A stretch of 64,000 bases of DNA from Chondromyces crocatus. GTDB lineage: Bacteria; Myxococcota_A; Polyangia; Polyangiales; Polyangiaceae. The position numbers and the translations under genes are program-made. Shown here in pieces: positions 8,310 to 15,362 of the stretch; within the stretch, counting starts at the first letter, position 1, and each line of letters starts with the position of its first letter. The stretch spans positions 10,435,856 to 10,499,855 of the forward strand of contig NZ_CP012159.1 in NCBI RefSeq assembly GCF_001189295.1, written 5' to 3'. Below the pieces are notes generated by a model. The model did not search any database and was not told where the DNA came from. It saw only the letters and a program-made list of their open reading frames with translations.

Positions 8310-9080
8310 TCAGAACTGCCCTCGAAACGTGAAGCCACCCGGACCGACGTGCAGCGCAGCCGCCGGGACGCGGGGAGGATCGCTGGTGGCAGGTACCCGC
8401 TTGGCGCCGACGATGATCAGCGGAATCGCCGCGCCGATGCTCGCGACGCCACCGAGAATCATGCCGACGCCGACGGCCTTGCCCACCGGCGCGTCCTCGC
8501 AGGTGCACCACACACAGATGGGGCACGCCCTCAGGGTCGAGACGATGAACACCATGGAGCCCGCCGCCGTCCCCGCGAGACCGAGCGACGCGAGCACGAT
8601 GCCGCCCACCATCATCCCCGTGCTCCGCGGCTTCATGGGAATGCGCGGTTTCCCCCGCGCGTCGAGATCGTACCTGGGCGACAGATAGCCATGTCCTGGC
8701 GGCAAAGCGTCGTCCCCTGGCGGTCGATGGCCGAACCCTGGCGGCAGAGCGCCACCCCCTGGCGGCAGAGCGCCACCCCCTGGCGGCAGAGCGCCCCCCC
8801 CTGGCGGCGGAGGCGCAGCCCTTGAAGCCTGGGCGTCATCCCTTGATGGCGGCTGTGCCTGGGTCGCCCCGGGAGGCGCGACGGGGAGTGGCTGCGCTGG
8901 CGCCGGGTCCGACGGGTCCACGGCCGCGCTGGCTGGGGAGTCGGCCGGCGCTTGGAGCGCCCCGCGGAAGGGAGCGCCGGGAGCGCCGGACGTCGGCGCC
9001 GGCTGAGCGACGAGCGTCGTCGCGACGAGGCTCGCTGCGAGGAGCAGCGCGCTACCGAAGACGAAGGGTCTCGGGGCCAC
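8310..9080 (-). CDS. Array paralogue 4: exported two-TM protein with CPIC-type Cys loop
   Basis: 256 residues, GTG start at 9080. The signal peptide ends TLVAQPAPTSG. The low-complexity region is different from its siblings: GGALPPG repeats instead of GYGYPPP. It is followed by MKPRSTGMMVGG, a first hydrophobic segment and a loop with five Cys (ACPICVWCTCEDAP preceded by LR). A second hydrophobic segment and the end LHVGPGGFTFRGQF complete it. Gene architecture and the promoter module match the rest of the array. Function is unknown. Confidence 0.82.
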   Translation of the reverse strand: MAPRPFVFGSALLLAASLVATTLVAQPAPTSGAPGAPFRGALQAPADSPASAAVDPSDPAPAQPLPVAPPGATQAQPPSRDDAQASRAAPPPPGGGALPPGGGALPPGGGALPPGFGHRPPGDDALPPGHGYLSPRYDLDARGKPRIPMKPRSTGMMVGGIVLASLGLAGTAAGSMVFIVSTLRACPICVWCTCEDAPVGKAVGVGMILGGVASIGAAIPLIIVGAKRVPATSDPPRVPAAALHVGPGGFTFRGQF

Positions 9081-9083
9081 ACT

Positions 9084-9114
9084 TCACCAGACGCGATGGC
9101 AACGGCCCGGTCAA
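9084..9114 (-). promoter_or_regulatory. TTGACC promoter-like element of array paralogue 4
   Basis: On the minus strand TTGACC (9114-9109) is followed after 17 bp by TCTGGTGA (9091-9084), then AGT and the GTG start. The geometry is the same as in paralogues 5 and 6. Confidence 0.5.
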
Positions 9115-9238
9115 GCCGCAGCACGACGGCGACGCCTTCGGGACGGCCTCGATTCGGAACGGCCTCCATCCGGAATGACCTCTGTCCGAGGAGCGGGACG
9201 GGCCCGAGTCAACGCTGACTGCGGCGCCGACGCCCGGC

Positions 9239-10045
9239 TCAGAACTGCCCGCGGAACGTGAGCCCTCCCGGACCGAGCAGCAGCGCAGCCGCAGGGGCTT
9301 CGGCGGGCTCCTCGATGACGGGCACCTTCCTGGCACCGATGACGATCAGCGGAATCCCCGCACCGACGCCCAGCAGGCCACCGATGATCAGGGCGATGCC
9401 GCCCGTCTTGCCCCCTTTCTCCTCGCAGGGGCAGTAGCCGTTCGACATGCACGGTTCGCACAGGATGTTGTCCGAGGCCATGTAGACCATCGTGCCGAGC
9501 GACGCGACCACGGCGCCGATGGAGGAGAGCAAGATGCCGCCGACCATCATGCCCTTGCTCCGCCGCTGCATGACGATGGGCGGCCCCCCGGGCGGAGGGG
9601 CCTCGGGATTGACGCCCGGAGGGTAGCCAGCCCCTGGCGGTGGATAACCATACCCTGGCGGATAGCCATAGCCAGGCGGGTAGCCATAGCCAGACGGATA
9701 GCCATAGCCAGGCGGCGCTTGCCCAGGCCCCGGCGGCGGATAGCCAACCCCTGGCGGCGCTTGTCCAGGCCCCGGCGCAGCCTGACCAGCGGGCGGCGGG
9801 GGCGCCTGGGATTGCGCCGACGGCGCGACGAAGCTCGATGCGGGAGGTGACTGCCCCTGGGTCGACGCCGACGGGGAGGCCGTGGCATCAGGAGCCGGCG
9901 CGCTGGAGGCGCCGCTGGATGCGCCAGGCCAGGGAATGGGCTCCCGGGACGTCGGCGCCGGCTGGGCACCGAGCGCGCCGGTCGTGAGGCTCGCAGCGGC
10001 GAGCAAGGCAATGCCGAGAGGGAAGGGTGAAGCTCGCCTGGTCAC
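9239..10045 (-). CDS. Array paralogue 5: exported PGY-rich two-TM protein with Cys loop
   Basis: 268 residues, GTG start at 10045. The signal peptide ends LGAQPAPTSRE. A Ser/Ala/Pro region is followed by GYGYPPGYGYPPG repeats, then MQRRSKGMMVGG and a first hydrophobic segment. The loop has four Cys (CEPCMSNGYCPCEE). A second hydrophobic segment follows, then the end LLLGPGGLTFRGQF. The loop is nearly the same size and Cys spacing as in paralogue 2, suggesting a disulphide-bonded or metal-binding knot outside the inner membrane. Function is unknown. Confidence 0.82.
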   Translation of the reverse strand: MTRRASPFPLGIALLAAASLTTGALGAQPAPTSREPIPWPGASSGASSAPAPDATASPSASTQGQSPPASSFVAPSAQSQAPPPPAGQAAPGPGQAPPGVGYPPPGPGQAPPGYGYPSGYGYPPGYGYPPGYGYPPPGAGYPPGVNPEAPPPGGPPIVMQRRSKGMMVGGILLSSIGAVVASLGTMVYMASDNILCEPCMSNGYCPCEEKGGKTGGIALIIGGLLGVGAGIPLIVIGARKVPVIEEPAEAPAAALLLGPGGLTFRGQF

Positions 10046-10048
10046 ACC

Positions 10049-10079
10049 TCAGCAGACGCGGAGCAGGTCTGGCCGTCAA
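10049..10079 (-). promoter_or_regulatory. TTGACG promoter-like element of array paralogue 5
   Basis: On the minus strand TTGACG (10079-10074) is followed after 17 bp by TCTGCTGA (10056-10049), then GGT and the GTG start. TCTGCTGAGGT is identical to the box before paralogue 6. Confidence 0.55.
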
Positions 10080-10080
10080 T

Positions 10081-10139
10081 ACGTGGCGACGAGCGGCACC
10101 ATGCTCGGCACGTGGCGACGAGCGGCGCCATGCTCGGTG
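10081..10139. repeat. 29-bp tandem duplication between paralogues 5 and 6
   Basis: Two adjacent copies of acgtggcgacgagcggcrcc plus atgctcggc lie in the 151-bp gap, differing at one base. The copies lie just upstream of the paralogue 5 promoter-like element. Confidence 0.75.
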
Positions 10140-10196
10140 CAGGATGGGGACGAGACGCTCCAGCGCATCCATCGCGGCGTGGAGCCGGATGCTCCG

Positions 10197-11018
10197 TCAC
10201 TGGAACTGACCTTTGAAGGTGAGGCCGAGGGGCCCGACGACCAGCATGGCCTCGGGCGGGGAGTAGGGCACCTGGTACACCCGGACGCTCTTGGCGCCAT
10301 AGACGATCATCGGAATCCCCACGCCCATGCCCGCGAGCCCACCGATGATCAGGCCAGCGCTGGCGCCCCCCAGGGCCCGGTCACGCTCGTACACCGCGAG
10401 GATCCCCGCCACGAGGCCTCCGGCAAAACCCGCCATGCCGAAGGTCGTGAGCGCGATGCCGCCCACCATCATCCCCACGCTCCGCCGCCGGGTGTTGCTG
10501 GGCTTCTTCTCCTTCACAGAGTAGGGGTCTTCCCCGGGCGGCGGAGGTACGTACACACCTTCGGGATCGCTCTCGGGCGGCGGCTGCCCGTAGCCGGGTG
10601 GATAACCGTAGCCAGGTGGATAGCCGTAACCGGGTGGGTAGCCGTAACCGGGTGGATAGCCGTAACCGGGTGGATAGCCGTAACCGGGTGGGTAGCCGTG
10701 GCCGGGTGGATAGCCGTGGCCGGGTGGGTAGCCCTGCCCTGGCGGCGGCTGGCCTTTCCCCGACGGTGGTTGCCCTCCCCCTGGCGGTCGCTGCGGTGAC
10801 GGAGCGACGGCTCCGTCGGCGGGCGGCGGAACGGGCGGCGGAACGGGCGCCGGGTCCGACGAGGGCGCGGCGGCGGAGGACGGCGGTGCCGCAGCGGCCG
10901 GAGGTGCTGCATCGGTCGGGCCTCGCGCCGTCGGCGCTGGCTGGGCAGCGAGTTCCACGGACAGGAGACACGCTGCGGTGAGCGACGCGATGCCGAGCAG
11001 GGAGGCGTTCGGGGCCAT
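10197..11018 (-). CDS. Array paralogue 6: exported PGY-rich two-TM protein, first in array
   Basis: 273 residues, ATG at 11018, most upstream in transcription order. The signal peptide ends ELAAQPAPTAR. It has the longest run of GYPPGYGYPPG repeats in the array (about ten GYGYPP-type units), then NTRRRSVGMMVGG and two hydrophobic segments. The connecting loop (YERDRALGGAS) lacks Cys. The C-terminus is LVVGPLGLTFKGQFQ, with a final Gln after the conserved Phe. The repeat DNA is nearly identical unit to unit, consistent with slippage or unequal exchange. Confidence 0.82.
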   Translation of the reverse strand: MAPNASLLGIASLTAACLLSVELAAQPAPTARGPTDAAPPAAAAPPSSAAAPSSDPAPVPPPVPPPADGAVAPSPQRPPGGGQPPSGKGQPPPGQGYPPGHGYPPGHGYPPGYGYPPGYGYPPGYGYPPGYGYPPGYGYPPGYGQPPPESDPEGVYVPPPPGEDPYSVKEKKPSNTRRRSVGMMVGGIALTTFGMAGFAGGLVAGILAVYERDRALGGASAGLIIGGLAGMGVGIPMIVYGAKSVRVYQVPYSPPEAMLVVGPLGLTFKGQFQ

Positions 11019-11021
11019 ACC

Positions 11022-11053
11022 TCAGCAGAGGCCATTTGTGCGACGGCGGTCAA
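11022..11053 (-). promoter_or_regulatory. TTGACC promoter-like element of array paralogue 6
   Basis: On the minus strand TTGACC (11053-11048) is followed after 18 bp by TCTGCTGA (11029-11022), then GGT and ATG. If TCTGCT acts as a -10 element, transcription would start at or next to the start codon, giving a leaderless message. Confidence 0.5.
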
Positions 11054-11170
11054 CGCATAGCAAAATGACGACGTCCTCGGATCGGTGCCTCGCCCAACGA
11101 AGGGGTATCGGGGGTCCCCGGGAGGCGGAGGGTCATCTTCGGGCACCGAAGGACCCTCCTGGGGCGCCGG

Positions 11171-11276
11171 GTGGCCATCCCCGAGCCCTGGATGGCCGTC
11201 CCCGGGCGCCAGATGGCCATCCCCGGGGAGCGGATGGCCATCCCCGGGGAGCGGATGGCCATCCCTGGACGGATCG
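11171..11276. repeat. 21-bp tandem repeat, five copies
   Basis: Copies of tggccatccccggggagcgg plus a begin at 11172, 11193, 11214, 11235 and 11256. The period is constant at 21 bp. They lie in the gap between the six-gene array and the DinB-like gene. The unit differs from the 21-bp array at 3.8-4.1 kb. No coding support is seen. Confidence 0.8.
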
Positions 11277-11798
11277 CTATCGCTTCACGCCGTGGAGGAA
11301 CCGGGCATAGCCGATCTCGGCGGCGCTCTTGGTCAGCTCCACGCTGGCCCAGGCGATGACGTCGGCGAAGGGGCGCTCCTGGAAAGGCCACCGCGTCCGG
11401 TCCGGGGAGCGCAGGTCGTCGTCGGTGAGCGGCTCGATGGCCTCGCGCCACCGTGACTGGAGCCGGCCGATCCAGGCGCGCAGGTCGTCGGCGTTGCCAG
11501 GCCACAGGATGTCTTCGCGCGCGAGCTTGCCCTCGCCGAAGGAATGGTCGAGCACCATCGACCACCAGAAGCCGAGGTGCCACGTCAGCCAGGCGATGCT
11601 GGAGGGGCCGAGGTCGTAGCCTTCACGATCCGGCCAGTCGGCCCGCCACGTGCCCTCCGGGAGCTGGGTCACGTGGAGCCCGGCGTGCGCGGGGCGCCAC
11701 AGGCACTCCTCGGTGGTGAGGGTTTCGAGGTGGTAGCTCGTGAGGGCCCACGCGATATCGAGCTGTCGAAGCAGACAATCACGCACGTCGTTCGCCAT
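11277..11798 (-). CDS. DinB-like (DUF664-type) four-helix protein
   Basis: A 173-residue protein with the DinB/YfiT layout: an N-terminal LLRQLDIAWALTSYHLETLT helix, a WHLGFWWS segment in the middle (the position of the first metal-binding His in this superfamily), and a final helix VELTKSAAEIGYARFL. DinB-superfamily proteins are four-helix-bundle, usually metal-binding enzymes. Some act as thiol transferases using bacillithiol or mycothiol. The final helix lacks the usual HxxxH pair, so metal binding may be incomplete. It is a single gene followed downstream by the 21-bp repeat. Confidence 0.75.
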   Translation of the reverse strand: MANDVRDCLLRQLDIAWALTSYHLETLTTEECLWRPAHAGLHVTQLPEGTWRADWPDREGYDLGPSSIAWLTWHLGFWWSMVLDHSFGEGKLAREDILWPGNADDLRAWIGRLQSRWREAIEPLTDDDLRSPDRTRWPFQERPFADVIAWASVELTKSAAEIGYARFLHGVKR

Positions 11799-11831
11799 GA
11801 CCCGTGTCTCCTGAGAGGGTGGACCCGCAGG

Positions 11832-13100
11832 TCAGCGCACCTGGGAGACGCGGGCAATGGCCTCGGCGTCGAGGCGCTCCTCGGCGGCCTCTTCGAGGGC
11901 GGCGCGGAGGGCTTCGTCGGCGGAGGTGTCGGCGGCGATGCGGATGCGGGTGCGGGCGTCCGGGTGCTCGACGATGCGCAGCGCGAGGGCGGCGCCGATG
12001 CGGCGAGAGGGGGGGGCAGTGCTGTCGTCGAGGATGAGGAGCGCGTCCTCGGGGGTGAGGCGGGGGGTGATGCGGTAGTCGCCGGTGCCGAGGAGGCGGC
12101 GGAGGTCTTCGCGCCAGGCGGCAGGGTCGCGGTCGCGGCGTTCGAGGGCGTCGTGCGTCGGGTGGTCGTGCGGGCCGTGGAGCGGCTGGGCGCTCGCCTC
12201 GCGGACGCGGCGGGCGAGGGCTTCGAGCAGCTCGATGGGGGCGCGCAGCTCCCGCGGCGGGAGGGTGTCGCGGCAGATGAGGCGGAGGCGATCGCGCTGG
12301 AGTTCGAGGTCGGTCAGGTCGGTGAAGGAGACGAAGTCGCGGGTGAAGGCGCCTTCGATGCGCACGCCATCGCGGCCGACGGTGACGCGGGTGGGGCGCG
12401 CGGCGCGGCGGCTGAGCCAGACGGACACGAAGCAGGCGAGGCTGAGGACGCCGATGAACCAGGGGCTGTGCTCTTCGCTGGGGAGGATGACGGTGACGAG
12501 CGCCATCCAGACGAAGAGGGCGACCGGCAGGGTGATGCAGCCGGCGGTGATCTGGCGGTCCGGGGTGTCGAGGGGGATGGTGATGCTGTGGTGATGGAGG
12601 TCGAAGCCGAGGGCACCCAGGAGGCGGCTGGCGTCGTCTTCGGTGGGGACGTGGAGGTCGAGGACGCGCCCGTGGGTGAGGCGCAGCTCGACGCGGGGCG
12701 GGGTGCCCGGGATGAGGAAGGCGGTCTGGATGTCGTCGTGGGAAATCCGGCGCGCGCGGCGTGAGGAGCGCACGCTCAGGCCGTCCGGGCCAGCCGTGAC
12801 CTCGGCGTGTCCGGCCGAAGGGATGGAGGTGGTGATGATGAGGAAGCCCAGCGGGGCGAGGATGGCGGCCGTGACGAAGGCCGGGCCATAGAGCGCGAGC
12901 AGGACACCCTCGATGGACTGGAGGGCCGGGAGCGCGAAGGCCGCTTCGAGTCCCTGGAGAGCCAGGATGGCCAGGGGAGGCGTGCTGATGACGAAGAGCG
13001 AGAGAAGGCCGCAGAGAAGCCCGAGCCCCTCGTGTCGCCCGGTGATGCGAACGCGAGCGACCTGGGCGATGTCGGAGGGTGGCCTGGTGGCGTTCGACAT
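11832..13100 (-). CDS. Unrecognised four-TM membrane protein
   Basis: 422 residues from the ATG at 13100. An in-frame TTG 42 bp upstream is less attractive. Two hydrophobic helices lie at about 28-100 and two more in the middle (ITLPVALFVWMALVTVIL and FIGVLSLACFVSVWL). Between and after them are two similar soluble segments: VTAGPDGLSVRSSRRARRI and VTVGRDGVRIEGAFTRDFV. These resemble the beta-strand start of bacterial PH-like domains. The C-terminal 120 residues are charged and helical. Function is unknown. The gene is divergent from thiD and lies directly upstream of the DinB-like gene. Confidence 0.65.
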   Translation of the reverse strand: MSNATRPPSDIAQVARVRITGRHEGLGLLCGLLSLFVISTPPLAILALQGLEAAFALPALQSIEGVLLALYGPAFVTAAILAPLGFLIITTSIPSAGHAEVTAGPDGLSVRSSRRARRISHDDIQTAFLIPGTPPRVELRLTHGRVLDLHVPTEDDASRLLGALGFDLHHHSITIPLDTPDRQITAGCITLPVALFVWMALVTVILPSEEHSPWFIGVLSLACFVSVWLSRRAARPTRVTVGRDGVRIEGAFTRDFVSFTDLTDLELQRDRLRLICRDTLPPRELRAPIELLEALARRVREASAQPLHGPHDHPTHDALERRDRDPAAWREDLRRLLGTGDYRITPRLTPEDALLILDDSTAPPSRRIGAALALRIVEHPDARTRIRIAADTSADEALRAALEEAAEERLDAEAIARVSQVR

Positions 13101-13208
13101 CGGGATGGGAGGCAGTGTGAAAGGGTGCTGCGCGGCTGACAAGATGGGGCGATTGCCCAGGGCGATGCTTGCGTCGATGGGTCAGGTGACGCAGGGTGCG
13201 CCAGCATC

Positions 13209-14009
13209 ATGAAGGGACGAGTGCTGATCGTGGCCGGCTCCGATCCAGGGGGCGGAGCGGGCATCCAGGCCGATCTGAAGGCGGTGACCGCGCTGTCCGC
13301 CTACGGGGCGACGGTGATCACGGCCCTGACGGCGCAGAACACGCGCGGGGTGTTCGGGGTGCACGCGCCCCCGGTGGCGTTCGTGGCGCAGCAGATGGAG
13401 CTGGTGCTCGAAGACATCGGCGCCGACGCGATCAAGACGGGGATGCTGCACGCCGCCGAGGTGATCGAGGTGGTGTGCGCGTCGCTGGATGAGTTCGCGA
13501 AGGGGGTGCCCCTGGTGGTGGACCCGGTGATGGTGGCGAAGGGTGGCGCGCGGCTCTTGAAGCCGGAAGCGGAAGGGGCGCTGCGGTCCTTGCTGCTGCC
13601 GCGGGCGACGATCATCACGCCGAACCTCCCGGAAGCCGAGGCGCTGCTGGGGCAGCCGATCGAGGGCGTGACCGGGATGCGCAAGGCGGCCGAGGCGCTG
13701 CTCTCGATGGGGCCTTCGGCGGTGCTGTTGAAGGGCGGCCACGGGACCGGGCCGGTGGTGGTGGACGTGCTGCGCACCGCAGAGGGAGAGCAGCTCTTCG
13801 AGGCGCCGCGGATCGAGACGCGGGCGACGCACGGGACGGGGTGCACGCTGGCGTCGGCCATCGCCGCAGGGCTCGCGCAGGGGCTGCGCGTGGAGGCAGC
13901 CGTGGCGCGCGGGCGGCGGTACCTGCGGGAGGCGATGCTCACGGCGCCCGGCTTCGGGCACGGTCACGGGCCGCTGAACCACGCGCACACGGTGCGGCCC
14001 TTCGACTGA
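13209..14009 (+). CDS. thiD: Hydroxymethylpyrimidine/phosphomethylpyrimidine kinase
   Basis: 266 residues, the normal length for ThiD. The start has VAGSDPGGGAGIQADLKA, the substrate-binding segment of the family. ALTAQNTRGV, KTGMLH and VDPVMVAKGG follow in order. The C-terminal GTGCTLASAIAAGLA is the ribokinase-fold anion-hole/ATP-site motif with the catalytic-base neighbourhood. The enzyme phosphorylates HMP and then HMP-P in thiamine biosynthesis, in the cytosol. It stands alone here with no thiE, thiC or TPP riboswitch that I can see. No strong ribosome site precedes the ATG. Confidence 0.93.
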   Translation: MKGRVLIVAGSDPGGGAGIQADLKAVTALSAYGATVITALTAQNTRGVFGVHAPPVAFVAQQMELVLEDIGADAIKTGMLHAAEVIEVVCASLDEFAKGVPLVVDPVMVAKGGARLLKPEAEGALRSLLLPRATIITPNLPEAEALLGQPIEGVTGMRKAAEALLSMGPSAVLLKGGHGTGPVVVDVLRTAEGEQLFEAPRIETRATHGTGCTLASAIAAGLAQGLRVEAAVARGRRYLREAMLTAPGFGHGHGPLNHAHTVRPFD

Positions 14010-14092
14010 AGCGCCGCGCGGAAGATGCTGGAGGCGCCGCGCGACGGACACGCCATCGGCAGGGTCGGCGAACTCCGAGGGGAGGGCCGCGC

Positions 14093-14347
14093 TCAGTTGC
14101 AGCCGCAGCCGCTGCCAGCGCCGGCGCTGCCGCCGATGGCGCCTTCGGTGATGGCGCGGAGATGGGACTCGCCATGGCCGGCCATGTCGGTCGCCGACAT
14201 GGTGGGGTGCGCGAGCTTGGCGCGCTCGTAGGGCGCCACGTTGGCGCAGCCCGTCGCCGCGACGAGCGCGGTCGTCGCCACCACGAGGGTGAGGGCGCGG
14301 GCTGCGAGGGTGCGAACCGAGGACGGGGTGGAGCTGCGGAGCGTCAT
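14093..14347 (-). CDS. DUF4266 lipoprotein
   Basis: 84 residues from the ATG at 14347. A signal peptide ends at the lipobox AATGC, and the mature part is CANVAPYERAKLAHPTM, then a helix (HGESHLRAITEGAIGG), ending GAGSGCGCN. The sequence KxxLAxPxM followed by a Gly/Cys-rich tail is the DUF4266 signature. In many bacteria DUF4266 lipoproteins sit beside DUF3570, an ApbE-type flavin transferase and a thioredoxin. None is adjacent here, so this is an orphan copy. Role unknown, probably envelope redox. Confidence 0.8.
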   Translation of the reverse strand: MTLRSSTPSSVRTLAARALTLVVATTALVAATGCANVAPYERAKLAHPTMSATDMAGHGESHLRAITEGAIGGSAGAGSGCGCN

Positions 14348-14459
14348 GGCGCCAGGCAGCGTGTGCAGGCGCCATGCCCGCTCGTGACACACCGAACTCA
14401 CCGCAAACACAGTGAAATTCGTGTGGCGAGGCGCCGGCGTGGGTCGTGAAGGTGGGGAG

Positions 14460-15050
14460 TCAACGATCCAGGGCGGGGGCCTGGGTGATCCAGGTATCCT
14501 TCAACCCTGCCGTCGAGCGGTCACGGCACCCGCGCCCGGCGGGTTCGTCGCTCAGGATCACGCTGCCCGTTCTGTCCTCGAGCGGAAGCGTGCCCTGCCA
14601 GACGAGTACGGGTCCACCTTGCGCATCGGTGATGTCCCGGAGCACACGGAGCACCACGGGACCGGGAGGGACGGACGGCACCGCCACGGCGACGTCGTAC
14701 GCGCACGTGGTGTCGCAGCGACCCGACTCCTCCGGGGCATCCACCTCGGTCAGCTCGACGAGGCTGTCGACCCGCTCCACGCGGGCGCCCCGACGACCGC
14801 AGCAGCCGAGCATCACGCGCGCATCGGCGACGCGCAGCGTCTCGGTGGCGGGATCGTGCTGCCAGCGGAGGATCTCGGCGGAGCAGTAGTCCGGCTCCTG
14901 GCCCGACACGAGCCGCTGCGCAGGCTCCGCAAAGCCACCTCGCTCGCTGAGGATCTCCTCCGGGATGGCGCCGGGTGGATCACAACCCACACCGGCCAGG
15001 AGGCCAGAAGCTGCAACGATCACTCCCAGAATGTTCCTCGACCACATCAT
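14460..15050 (-). CDS. Unrecognised Cys-containing lipoprotein
   Basis: 196 residues from the first of two adjacent ATGs (15050 and 15047). GTGGAGACG precedes them at good distance. The signal peptide ends in the lipobox LAGVGC. The mature protein contains several Cys (DYCSAEI, LGCCGRRG, CDTTCAYDV, GRGCRDRS), suggesting disulphides in the periplasm. The rest looks beta-rich. No family is recognised. An in-frame upstream extension to 15272 exists but has no signal peptide and no ribosome site. Confidence 0.65.
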   Translation of the reverse strand: MMWSRNILGVIVAASGLLAGVGCDPPGAIPEEILSERGGFAEPAQRLVSGQEPDYCSAEILRWQHDPATETLRVADARVMLGCCGRRGARVERVDSLVELTEVDAPEESGRCDTTCAYDVAVAVPSVPPGPVVLRVLRDITDAQGGPVLVWQGTLPLEDRTGSVILSDEPAGRGCRDRSTAGLKDTWITQAPALDR

Positions 15051-15362
15051 GCGTCGTCTCCACGCTGCCGCGCCCGCAAGGTCGTCGCCCTGCCGTCGTC
15101 CCAGCGAGCTTTCGTCGCGTCGCTCGAGGTGAGTCGCTCGGAGAGAATGCAACCCACCTGCCACTGCGACGCCGACGCCGAACAGAGGTTCCCGGGCGGT
15201 CACAGAGGCGGCAATCGCTCGGTGGCTCCAAGGTAATGACGCTTTGCTCCCTGGAAAGGGGCAGGCGATCACCGCGACGGCAGGGCTTGCCCTGCGTCAT
15301 TTTCGATCGGCAGCGGGCGGCGAAGGCGATCCGTTCTGGATCGCGTGGCGCCGCGTGGAAGC

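Noticed and set aside
14016-14042. GCGCGG/CCGCGC inverted repeat after thiD
   Set aside because: The 6-bp stem consists only of G and C in a GC-rich genome, the loop is long, and the same bases also form direct repeats.
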